This document shows positions 36,422 through 46,740 of a stretch of DNA of 64,000 nucleotides, piece by piece; positions within the stretch are counted from its first letter, which is position 1, and the number at the start of each line of letters is the position of its first letter. The translations under genes were made by a program, and so were the position numbers. This DNA comes from Acanthochromis polyacanthus (lineage: Eukaryota; Chordata; Actinopteri; Pomacentridae), in the NCBI RefSeq assembly GCF_021347895.1, contig NC_067124.1:16544521-16608520 (forward strand), given 5' to 3'. The notes under the pieces were generated by a model. The model saw only the letters and a program-made list of their open reading frames with translations, did not search any database and was not told the DNA's origin.

Positions 36422-39400
36422 TTGGCACTGAGGGGGGACAGCAAGGCTTCAATGTTTGTCATTTATCCTTTCAATGCATCTGATTAATATAAATGTATGA
36501 TTGACTTTGAAAAAGCGCAAGTCAAGTCAGTTTTCATGAGAAATATTTCACATCGGCGATAAATGTGTTACTACAAATGTTCCTGAATGTGCCTCAATGT
36601 AAACGGACGAGTAAGTGCTTCCCTTAAAAGTCATACATAAGACTTTGATGCCTGACAAGAAGCTTTCTTTTGTCACCAACGTTAAAAAAACATTACTCAG
36701 AACATTTTCAGTTGACTTAAAACATGATTTAAAGGAAAAAAAACAACATACAGTGTCTTAGTAAGACAGTAATTGCAGCCTATAAAACATCTCAGCATCT
36801 CTCTGGAACTCTAGAGGTAGATGATGATGATGATGGCGGTGGTGGGGAGGGCTCTCGGTCCAAAATCGCCCAAACCTGTTGGATCTAAAAGTGCCATTGC
36901 ATTTGATTGACATCATTTTCATACTCATCAAACCATCCAGTGACCCGTCTGGCCCATGCATGGGGTTACTGTTATCCTGGATGAGGCACTTCCATCAGGA
37001 TAACAAGGTTTCATTGTAGGATTAAATGTGATCACTCAGGAAACCTTTGTGTTGGTCTGCAGCGACCCTTTTCTCTAAGAGGACAATGGAACCAGACGAA
37101 CGAAGCCAAAAACATGACCCAATAACAGAGACATCAAATCCCTACAGAACTGTCGGTTCTCTTGAAGTACATGACACATGAACTGGTCTTGAACATGGTG
37201 GAGGATGTGACCATGCTACTTTTATCCACATCTTTGTAGTCCAGTGTCTATGATTTCTGTACCACCAAACTCTCAATTGTGCATTTATCTTTGTAATGAG
37301 ATGTGTATGCACTGTAAACCTACTGTAATATCCCTCCTGTGTCGTTGAGTTTCCAATTTTGTTTACTCATGTCATTCCTATGGATTCCAATCCAAATGCC
37401 ACTTTAGTTCCATTAAGACTTCAACCAGTTGAGCAGTGTTTGCAGCTGAAGCTCCTGCCTCTCTGTTCCCCAACACTGAGTCTTTAGCCATCTTGATGCA
37501 AAATCTGAATCAACTGGTCTGAATTTTTAAACAGTCCACAGGGTATGACTGGATGGTAACTGTTTACTGGCACCATGCAGTGCTCATTAGAGATGTGACA
37601 AAACCAGAAAGTAGGCAATCAGTACCAACATCACTAAAATTCAGTGAATCTCTACACTTTGGTGGTTTCGAGACCACCAGCAAAAACTTTGAAACTCCTT
37701 ATGGTGGCACAAGCATTTAATGACCACCAGCTGCCTGATGTATGGAAAATGTACAATAAATAGATGAAAAAATTGTTATATTACAAAAAACAGTGGTGTG
37801 AAGTTGTGAGCAGTGATTTTTTTTGTCATATTTTTCATTCTTTGGAAAGACTTTTGAGCATCCTCCTCATACGGAAATAAAAGTAGACAAAGAGTAGTTG
37901 CTACACGTAATTGCAGTTCTATGTAAAAAAAATTAAATAAAAATACAAAAATGGATGTTTGTTTTGTTAGCCTATATGGTGAATTTAACTCTGGAGATCA
38001 CATGTTAGAGAGTAAAAGCCTGCTATTTGACGAGGACATCGGAAGACAGATAAAAATTGTTTGCTGTTTTCCTCTTTGAGTTTAACTAATTTTGGTCTTT
38101 TCCAAGTTTACGCAAGTTGACACAAGTAATAACTAAAAAATCTATTACATTAAATCCTGTAGATAGACCCACATGTCTGTCTTTGAGCTGCTTATACAAG
38201 TTTGAGGTATTTTCTCCATTTACGCCAAACAGTCTGTAACACTGTTTGCAATGTGACGTTTGGTTCTCTATCAAAACAACAAAAAAAACCAGAAAAAACA
38301 AAAACCAAAAAAGAGACATTTTCGGAATTTATGATATTGATTTGGTATCTTAGTGCACATGTATGGAAGCTACTGCATGTGTTGTGTTTCTTCATTTCTT
38401 TTATTTTTTTGTATTTGCCACCTGTCTGCATGTGAAACTTGTTTCTTAGTGTTTCTTCCTCCTCTCGTCTGTCTCGATCTGTTCAGCTACATCTCCATAT
38501 TTCATTTTTTCAGCACGAATAAGGGCAAACAGTTTATTTATACGGTGAAATAAGGTTCATGAGGTTATACTGTCGCAACATAGCCTCTGATCTGAAGCTA
38601 AACACATATATTAGCCTGTCTAACCTTCACTGCTCTGCCTTTCTATGTGACACACACACTAAATCTAAACTGTTTCTAAATGATAAAAGAATATCAGGTG
38701 AGAAAGCATCATCTGAGGCTATCTTCTCAGTGAGAGAAGATCAATATTAGAAGGCAATAAAGAAACAAAGACATCAAAACAGCCCTATAAAAAAAGAAAT
38801 AGATCAGAGATCTGTGATAGGAGAGAAAATATTGCTAAAAGCGTTTTCAAGCCTTTGTTTGGGCTTCTGATTTCTACAGTTTCTCTACATTTACTCTTGA
38901 AAAAACTATTTGTTCTTGTGGTTTTGCTTGTTGACCATCACTTGGAATGATGCTCTTGTAAAAATGTGCATCCATGGGTGTCATAAGAGCTTGGAATAGA
39001 AACTATAGTCAAAGCTGTGTTTGTTGTTAGCCAGAGAATTAACATCTGGAAAAAATGGACTTGGATACTGAAGCTTGTGATGACGATAAAAACAACTACC
39101 AGCAAATCACTGACACTGCACAATAACACTCAACACAAGGCCGTGCAGTAACTGTAATGGATGACAGTGTATAAATTAAGTGAGTGCACACTCACTAAGT
39201 CAACCTGAGATAACAGTAAAGGATAAAAATATGCTCTGTCATTTACAACAGGTAGTAACTGGAGCTTTATATTACAGAGATGCAGTATGATTAAAAGCGG
39301 TTTCACAGTAGTGAGTTATCCTTATGGACTGGCAGATGTTCAGTTCAGATGGAGTAAAAACTCTCACACCTCCGGAAGCAACTTCATAAAAACATCGCAG

Positions 39401-39479
39401 TACTCTTGTCATGTGGAAAACAGACCTGCAAGCAATTCTGGCACCGCAAAGACCTGCATCTATTAGCAGTTCACTCAAG

Positions 39480-39620
39480 TAAGTATTTTAGTAGCCATTA
39501 CGAAAGGCAAATCTCATGGCTTAAAGGTTTATGCCTAGGCTTCCGAGACGAAATAACAGCTCTCAGTTTATACGAGGTCATAAAGAACTGTAATGATACC
39601 GGCGAAATTAGTTTCTATGG
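39480..39620. promoter_or_regulatory. Candidate conserved regulatory stretch
   Basis: About 140 bp of unique DNA lies here with GCCATTACGAAAGG, CAGTTTATACGAGG and CTGTAATGATACC, next to a purine-rich tract. It reads like a short conserved element; I have no comparison to prove it. Confidence 0.22.
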
Positions 39621-39760
39621 AGGGGGCGACAGTGGGAGGAGGAGGGAGGAAAGGAGGGGGGAAAAAAACAGATCAAAAGATGCAGAGGAAAGAGTGAAAG
39701 GAGGAAATGGAAGGAAAAGGGAAAGAATGAGCAAATCACAGAGAAGAAAGAGGGAATAAA
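39621..39760. repeat. Purine-rich tract
   Basis: Almost entirely A and G on the plus strand for about 140 bp, with few pyrimidine interruptions; the charged open frame here is a composition artefact. Confidence 0.85.
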
Positions 39761-39883
39761 AGTCACAGTGTGCATGTGTGAATGTGAGTTTGTGCATCGC
39801 CAGACGATTTAGGGTTGATGACACATTGTAAAATTAAGCCTTAGTTCAGCTGTCCTTCATTAGAACGAAGCCTGCAGTGCAAA

Positions 39884-39884
<1 letters not shown>

Positions 39885-39943
<59 letters not shown>
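39885..39943. repeat. CA microsatellite
   Basis: 59 bp of uninterrupted AC units. Confidence 0.97.
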
Positions 39944-39946
<3 letters not shown>

Positions 39947-40615
39947 GTGTAAAGTCAATCTGTTCTTTATTAGAGAACAGCTGGGGGTGTATGACAGCTT
40001 GACTGGACACTCTCACACTGTAAACTCTCTCTGACCTTCATTAAACAGCTAAGTGCGCCGCTTCGCTAACTGTTTAAATGGATGACCTAATCACTGCCAT
40101 GTGAGGCCGTCAGAGAGCTTCCACTTCACAAGCAGCTCAGACAGAATCCAAAAGCAACACGAGGACTCCGCTTTTAAACACACGTCCAGCTAAACCCCTA
40201 GAATAAAAAACAGCTCAACTTCGGTCATGAAATTTACCATCAGTTCTTTAGTGACTCAATCATATGTTTTATGTTAGGTTTAACTCTATCTTATGGCCAC
40301 TTTGCTACAGGTCTTTCCCCCCCAGTCTTCTCCCTACTTTCCTGTCTGCCTGTCTAATATAGACAAAAAAAGACCAATTAACAACCACTATTAATCACTT
40401 CTCTGTTGCTCTTAAGCTATGCGATACATTCAGACTCAACAGTAAAGTCATTCTCGGCACTTGAAAATGATCCATTCAGGCAACAAAAGCTGAAAAATTT
40501 AATTTCCTGTTCCAACAATGGAAGTCCTCTCATTCATTCATTCATTCCCTGATCAATGCTTTGCTGCTCACTCGCTCACACAATTGCTCGTGTGTGTGTG
40601 TGTTTGTTTAAATAC

Positions 40616-40664
40616 CTTTAACAGCCTCGTCCACTACTTCCACCACTCGATCAATCTGCTGGAC
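40616..40664 (-). CDS. cdkal1: cdkal1 internal exon (VQQIDRVVEVVDEAVK)
   Basis: This 49-nt exon encodes VQQIDRVVEVVDEAVK plus the first base of a glycine codon. It is the short helix that follows SIIG in CDKAL1 and links the N-terminal cluster domain to the radical-SAM core. The minus-strand acceptor has a good pyrimidine tract ending TGCATTTCAG, and the donor is GTATTTAAA. It starts in phase 0, as the 46.6-kb exon requires, and ends in phase 1, as the 33.2-kb exon requires. It is too short to be found as an open reading frame. I identified it by expecting this segment between its neighbours and by the matching splice sites. Compared with the human protein as I recall it, the changes are conservative (VVDEAVK for VVEETIK). 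Confidence 0.95.
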
Positions 40665-42119
40665 CTGAAATGCAGACAGACACACGGGGGGAAAGTTTAT
40701 TGATGCAGACGAACCGAGTCCACGCAGTCAAACAAAAGCCTCGTATTGATGAGACACAAGCTCGCACACACTTATCCGTGTTTAAACAAGGCGGGCATGT
40801 AAATATACACAAGAAGCACACGGACAAACAAGTGCAAGAAGATACGATCACACTGAGCTTTTCTCCAGACGCCAGTATGGATTTCCTAAATGCCACTGAG
40901 TGTGTATGGAGGTGCAACAGCTTGTGTATCGTGTGTTGGCGGGATTTTACGAATGAAAACCAAAAGGCAAAATAAGAAAGATATTCAGAGAGCAGCAGAT
41001 AATCATACCAGTAACAATACAAGGAATAACTAAAGCCACATTAGTATAATGCATGAGAGCTATTATGGAAAAATATCCTGCAGTTCTTCCAAGGAGTATT
41101 CTGAAAAAATCACTATTAATTCACGTGAAGAAAATAAGCAAGACCGCAGTGGGCACAGACTAATAAGAGCTGGACTGCCATCATGCAGAGATACTGTGAA
41201 GACAATGGAGACATGAATGACCAAAATGGACCGAAAGGCTTGGACCGAACTGAAGAAATGGGGGGAATGAACTTAATCATTTCTGCTGCCATTCTTTCTC
41301 CTTTCATTCCTCCCAGCATCCCATCCAACTCTAATCCGTACACTTTCTCCATTCTTTGAGGTCCACGCTGCAGCACACAGCACCGGCTCTCAATGCCTCC
41401 TGGCCCATTACTCAGAATAAACCTCCTTTCAAACGCACTCACACACGACAGCACACTGTGCTTTGCAGGCAGCACTTACATGCATGTTACACACCGAAAT
41501 AAAACCCATTTCCTTGTAATAGCGAGGCAATCTGGGTTCATTCAGAGCAGCAGCGGGCGTCCCTACTTACAGTAAGGGTCAGGTATCTCTACATTTTAGC
41601 TATTAATTCAGATTTTCAGCTCTGGCTGTTTCAAATCCTGCTTTTGTATTCATGGAATATTGTTTGAGTCAAAAATTAAACACAATATGCAGAAAAAACA
41701 TATTTTCAGCAGATTTAGCCTTCAAAGAAATGCATTTGTAAAAAATGATGAGATTAGTCTTTGATAAATCATTTCCACCTTGTCACTGACAAGTGGATTG
41801 TTTGTATGTTGGATGTACAGAACAGCCACTGCACACCAAGGATATGCTCATTTACTGAGGCTATTTCTAGCCAAGGAAAAAACATTTTAGATGTGCTTTG
41901 CAGACAAAACTACAGGGGAAGAAAAAGTTTTGCCCCTGAATTAGGAATCTGAAAGAAATTCACCTTGTAAAGACAAAACCTCTTCTAGATTTACATTGTA
42001 AGAAAACCCAAAGAATAAAGTCAAAGTCTAAGATAATCTATACCAAGTTTTGATCTACAGTGAATCCTTGTTTGAGCAATATCTTTCCTCTGGCTTCAAA
42101 GGTTTTACTGAAACTGCTG

Positions 42120-42960
42120 TCCAGATTCATTCATGTATTTTCTCCGGAATCAATGGTGAAGTGTTTATTTGCCACTGAAGCAATTAAACAGTCCTGATAA
42201 TTGCCTAAGAGAGTCTCCACTGGGATTTGCACCACTCCTCTTTCCTGAAGGCTTCCTTCCGTCACTCTGGTCTCCAGTTTCCTCCACAGTTTCTTCATGG
42301 ATTCCAAAATGTTCAGACTGTTTTCTTTTAACTATTTCTTCACCACTTTGGCTGCATGTTACAGATTATCATGTTGTTGGACGGTTAAATAGTGCCCAAG
42401 GTCAAGTTTTTCTGCAGTCTTTCTGATGGTTTCTGATGGTTTCCTCTAGAATCGTAACATCTTCCTCAGTTCTCATGATGCTGTTAACTTTGATGAGGTT
42501 GTTTGGCCTCCAAAGCATCACATTCCCACCACCGAGCTTAACTGGTGTCCTTGGAGATGATTGATTCTCCTTTCTTTCTACAAATGAACACCACATCTCT
42601 GTGTCCAAACAATTCCATTTTTAAATCATGTGAGCATAAAACTGACAACAAAACACTTTATTCTTTGTCCAGGTGCAGTTCGAGCCTCGACAAGATGAGC
42701 TTTTGTGCGTCTGTCTTGGAAAGTCTTTTTTGGTTGGCATCTATAGAGATCAGCCTTGTTCAGTGTCTGCTGGAGATGATGCTACCAGAACTGGTCTAAT
42801 TCATCGAGATGTTCTTGATGGTGATCCTGAGATTCTTTTTAGCCAGTTGCACTACCATTTCTTGCTGCTGCAGGGGACTCAATAGGCTTCCCACTACGTA
42901 CTTTCAACTTTTAGAGTGTGGAACGCCCTATACTTTTTGATCACACTTTGCACTGTGGCC
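42120..42960 (-). pseudogene. Tc1-like transposase pseudogene
   Basis: Read on the minus strand, the order is an N-terminal part near 42900-42650, then KLGGGNVMLWRPNN (the GGG-VMxWG catalytic-core block), then IKVNSIMRTEEDVTILEE, and finally a C-terminal tail near 42300-42120 including VETLLGNYQDCLIA. This is the order of a Tc1/mariner-group DDE transposase. Stops and frameshifts break it, so it is dead. I could not define the inverted repeats, so the ends are approximate. Confidence 0.8.
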
Positions 42961-43218
42961 ACTTGCACTTAAAAACCTTTCTATTTGGCCTAATAGCCTT
43001 TTCCTGTCATATAAGTAAACATAATACTCAACTTTTTGTCAGTGATGGATCCTAACAGCAACCTCATGCAGCTTTCTGGTTTTAACCATAACTCACAACT
43101 GACTAAAAATGGAACTACTTTTTGAGCTGTTCAGTTTATTGTGATTTATTAGAGTGCTGTAGAACAAGGCAGGTATTACCTAAAATGGTACGAAATCTGC
43201 TTTTTCTCAACAAACGTA

Positions 43219-43735
43219 CAGGGTGACCCAAAAGTTTAGAAAAATCCAAATAATATGTTATTTCAATAAATCCGTACCACATATATATTCAGGAGAGTAT
43301 CAGATTAGTGTAAACCAAACATATTTCGACATGTTCATGTTTGTTTCTTATACAAAGTTGTGAACGTTTCCACCAACTGGTTACACTGGTATCTTCTGAA
43401 ATGTATCTTCATTCATGCTTATGAAGGTTCCTCAAACTGGCCAGTAAATGTTGCCTCATAGTACTTTTTGATGTTTAAAAAAATTAAAACTGTCAGATAC
43501 TTTACTATCAAGAGTTTTGAAATCCGACACTGATGGCATTTTGAAGTTATGCTCCAGCATACCTGTACCTTATGGTTCTATTAATTTTCTTCTGAGTTAT
43601 TGCACTCGGCACATACTATGCTTTTAAGTTGTTTTATTATGCTATAACAAAAATGGGTAAAATAAGAGTGAATTCATGCACCCCCAACTGAAATAGACAC
43701 TGCAGTTGAACTTTGTTTCCAAATGGGTCACCCTG
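43219..43735. mobile_element. Degenerate TIR transposon (CAGGGTGACCCA ends)
   Basis: This stretch begins CAGGGTGACCCAAAAG and ends AAATGGGTCACCCTG, a 12-bp inverted repeat. The left flank is TA and the right flank is CA, so a TA duplication (Tc1/mariner type) with one mutation is the simplest reading. I recognise no transposase in the interior, which carries stop codons in all frames. Confidence 0.6.
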
Positions 43736-44290
43736 CAAACAGTTTTAAGGGGTAAGAATCATTTTGGACATGGCACTTTTTAGTACAACACAGAAATAGT
43801 TCAAATTCATGCTTGTTTATGTAATTTCCAGGCTTACTGGTTAAATAAAATGTTCTGTATATGCATCGATGATGAATTATCAATTTGTGTTTTGTAATAA
43901 AGAAAATTTGCCACAAGTAGTCATGTGAAGTGCATAGAAGTTTGAGAAATCGAGCACGTACTGCATCCTGAAAATACTGATGTGTGGCATCTCAAGCTTA
44001 CAACTCTGCTGTCCTAACGTGAGCCTCTGTGTGTGTCGGTTTGTGTCAGACACAAGATGTGACAAGTCTACACTGCAGGCTTGCGTGACTGCCTGTACCT
44101 CACACATAAAACACACAAAACACACATTGTCATTCACGGAACAGTACAAACACAACAGAGACACAGGCATAAAAGCGCACACACAGGTCAAATAAACAAA
44201 ATGAATTCAACAGGAGGCACTCTTTGTTGTTTTTTAAACTGCACCCCTTATCTAGCCATTAGTGCAATCACTATACACAAATTTTAACTG

Positions 44291-44312
44291 GTGATTTGCA
44301 TGTGATTTGCAT
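44291..44312 (+). promoter_or_regulatory. Tandem octamer motif (GTGATTTGCAT twice)
   Basis: Two directly repeated 11-mers each contain ATTTGCAT, the consensus octamer for POU-domain factors, with no spacer. The duplication is seen directly; factor binding is inferred. Confidence 0.4.
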
Positions 44313-45060
44313 AACCCACCAACTGCCACTGTCATTACGTGGCTGATTGGAACTTCCAAGGATACACAAGGGGAGGACATACATCCTCATATACCTCTGT
44401 CTGTGCTTGTTACTGTATATGTGCCTCCTCAAGCATGTATACATCCATTAGTGTGCGCGCCAATGCGTGCATATGCATGTTTGTCCACGTGTATCAATGC
44501 ATAATCCAATGGAGTCACGACAATGGAGGGACCAGCAGTGGTAAACTTGCAGCTGTGTGTGCTTCCCCCTGAAGGCTATTAGATATACAAGCCTGTTTAT
44601 CTGAATGTAATTATATTATACATACATGTCACTTTATTGGAATGTAATTACGTTACACACTGGCATGTTTACTCGGATGGAATAACATTATTTATGATAT
44701 AGGATATTTCACATAACATTTGAGCCGCCTCCAACCCATTACTCATAAGACAGTGGCAGCAATCAACAGTGGATGTTTGTCATTTCATTCCCGTTTTCAA
44801 CAAGGCAGTTTGTTTTTATACACAGGCAAATAAATTCTGCATTATGTCAAATTAAGATCGCAGTTTTTTGGGGTGATTTAGAAGGCAAATTGTGGTTCTT
44901 GGTGAGGATGGAGTGAACAAAAGAATGCATGAATAAATGATACGTCCAAAAAGACCAACTAGCTCCTTAGCATTCAATTTTTATGCCTGGTAGAGACATG
45001 GTTGTACTGCAAACTGCAAATTCCTCGTTTGAAATATCAGACATATTTAACATAAGACTG

Positions 45061-45646
45061 TAGCCTAGCCATGCCAGATCCCATGTTTCTGACGGCACAA
45101 GGGTCTAGGGAAGCTCGACAGGGAGGGAGGCGGGCTAAAAGGTTGTCTATCAAATCCCTCTGCAGCAATTGGGTAGGTATACAACCAATCAACGCAACGA
45201 ATAGGCTGACGTGGTTCCGAGAGCACCGGCGGATTGTGTGGATAAGTCCCATTAGCTTCCCAACCAGCGGAGCCGCGGAGCCAACGGGAAAATTAAGGAT
45301 TTGCCATATCCTGTCGGCATAAGTCCAAATACGTCTTTCTTCTCAATGAAACACTTCATTGCCATCCTTTGTTTATCTTTCAAGTTGAATTTTAGCTTCA
45401 AATCTTTAAGGGCTGTGGCCAAAGCTGAGTCGAAAGATAACTGTTTATTGTGCGCCGGTTGTTTCTGTCAGAATCGTCGCGCCTCTGTCGTCACTTCGTT
45501 ACGCCCGCCTTCTGACTCTACACTTCATGGTGATTGGTCCGGCCAGTTTTAGGAGAATCCAGCCTCGAGCCTTATGGAGGGTAACTAGACCCTCCCTGGC
45601 AGAGAATTAAATTCGTTGCCGTGGGTTGTCTAGCGCGGCTAGGCTA
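45061..45646 (+). mobile_element. DNA transposon derivative, 9-bp TSD family, copy C with helicase remnant
   Basis: This is a 586-bp element with the same ends as copies A and B and a perfect 9-bp duplication ATAAGACTG (45052-45060 and 45647-45655). The outer blocks of about 170-180 bp match copies A and B. The centre (about 45235-45455) is different and lacks the internal extra terminus. On the minus strand the centre encodes a RecQ-like helicase fragment, listed separately. I read it as an internal-deletion derivative of the autonomous parent. Confidence 0.93.
45246..45449 (-). pseudogene. RecQ-like SF2 helicase N-terminal fragment inside copy C
   Basis: The minus strand has about 65 open codons ending in TAA near 45246. 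They include LKFNLKDKQRMAMKCF, which resembles the Q-containing motif 0 of RecQ helicases, and then DVFGLMPTGYGKSLIFP, a clear Walker A (motif I) of the PTGxGKS type followed by the usual SLxxxLAP. There is no start codon, no DEAH box and no other helicase motif, so it is only a remnant. It is enclosed by the inverted repeats, so it moved with the element. It is either part of the parent transposon's own coding capacity or a captured host fragment. The helicase identity is a motif reading, not a database match. Confidence 0.75.
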
Positions 45647-46220
45647 ATAAGACTGCACAATTAAGGTCAAATTGTTCATCATCACTTGCTGAACATTTGC
45701 TTGATAATAGGAAATTTGCAGATGTTCCCTGAATGCTAAAGGAACTAGCTAGCCGGCTGTGCACAGAGAAGCCTCTAGTCTCCTCGTTCAGTTACTGCTG
45801 TGCAGGAAACTCACAAAGTTTTGCGACCAAAGGCAGCTTTGCAAAGAGTAAAACGAGGCAGTCTAACATCAGATTTACTCAAAATGAAACCAGGTGATTA
45901 TATTTAAATGGACTGTTTTTATTGCAGTCAAACATGTTCATTTAATTGTGGTAAGTCAAAATTGTAATTAAAATTTCAAATATTTATGCAAGTATTTCAA
46001 GTAGGAGTTTAAATATGATTTCTAATAACTAATTCAATGACAAACACTTTACTGAGCTGTTAAATAATGGCAGACTTGAGAAACCTTTATACTCCCTCTG
46101 ATTCTATCAGTTATGCACTCCCACCAATGCCAGAGGGTGATAATTAAAACATACTAGTAGCTTCATTTAAAATAACCAAAATTACTAGCCCAAAAACCTG
46201 CTGTTTCTTACATAGATTGT

Positions 46221-46223
<3 letters not shown>

Positions 46224-46267
<44 letters not shown>

Positions 46268-46281
46268 TACACATATATAAA
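46224..46281. repeat. AT microsatellite with AC interruptions
   Basis: About 58 bp of TA units, the last part punctuated by ACAC; 360 bp downstream of the AGCVPQ exon donor. Confidence 0.95.
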
Positions 46282-46643
46282 TAAAAGAGGATGCTTGTTC
46301 CCTCCGGTTGTCATATCTGCATGCTTCTGATTCTGTTTTACATTAGCTGTGGTTTCCTCTGTTAACTCAAATCAACTACACAAACAAAAAATGGCATGCA
46401 TGCAGACATACAGTAAATACTGCATAAACACAAAATAACTGTGCAATATCAGCATTTTTGTACTAAGGAAAAAATCTTGTGCAATATAGATAAAATCTGT
46501 GCAATATTGACAGATCTCTACCAGCATTTCTACTCCAGAAAGAATCTGTGCAAAACCACTGATACATGTAATATTGTTTTTTCCACATCCAAGGGGAAAT
46601 TGAACAAGCTGAGTACACAGATGTATGTATGAAATATACATAC

Positions 46644-46740
46644 CCCGATGATGCTCAGACCTTTGAGGTACTCCATTCTCGGCTGGGCTTGGGGAACACA
46701 TCCTGCTACTACCACCTTTTTCTGCTGTTCTGTGGCTTTT
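46644..46740 (-). CDS. cdkal1: cdkal1 internal exon (third cluster cysteine, AGCVPQ)
   Basis: This is a 97-nt internal exon of the tRNA-Lys(UUU) t6A37 methylthiotransferase. After one nucleotide of a split codon it encodes [16 protein letters not shown] and then [16 protein letters not shown], nearly identical to vertebrate CDKAL1 (human residues about 125-156, from memory). The cysteine in AGCVPQ is the third of the three conserved cysteines that bind the auxiliary Fe-S cluster in the N-terminal methylthiotransferase domain. The minus-strand acceptor is TTTGTTTGTACAG and the donor is GTATGTATA. The exon begins in phase 1 and ends in phase 0, which fits the next exon exactly. The preceding exon, with the NSCTVKNP cysteine, was not found in the 17 kb to the right. 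The protein is an ER-anchored enzyme, and the anchor is encoded elsewhere. Confidence 0.96.

Larger units (their letters stand above)
33280..40615 (-). other. cdkal1: cdkal1 7.3-kb intron
   Basis: This is the intron between the VQQIDRVV exon and the SINTG exon. It holds a diverged repeat copy at about 34060-34270, candidate regulatory stretches at 34790-35330 and 39480-39620, a GT/poly-G tract at 36389-36421, a purine-rich tract at 39621-39760 and a CA repeat at 39885-39943. The stretch 36970-37560 faintly recalls old Tc1-like repeats (a segment around 37050-37140), but I cannot support that firmly. I recognise nothing in 33300-34050, 34280-34780, 35340-36380, 37570-39470 and 39950-40610. Confidence 0.85.
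40665..46643 (-). other. cdkal1: cdkal1 6.0-kb intron
   Basis: This is the intron between the AGCVPQ exon and the VQQIDRVV exon. It contains a decayed Tc1-like transposase (about 42120-42960), a TIR element at 43219-43735, a duplicated octamer at 44291-44312, the helicase-bearing 9-bp-duplication element at 45061-45646, and an AT microsatellite at 46224-46281. I recognise nothing in 40670-42050, 43740-44280, 44320-45050 and 45660-46220. Confidence 0.85.

Noticed and set aside
36970..37560. Possible fourth type of Tc1-like remnant
   Set aside because: Only vague resemblance of a few phrases and no readable transposase motif; left as unassigned intron.
39406..39759. Basic, charged 117-codon open frame
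   Set aside because: The charged half is a purine-rich tract, and the first half is a candidate non-coding element.
41116..41475. 119-codon open frame on the minus strand, same strand as cdkal1
   Set aside because: No similarity to CDKAL1 or any family I know, and flanks lack a convincing acceptor and donor pair in frame.
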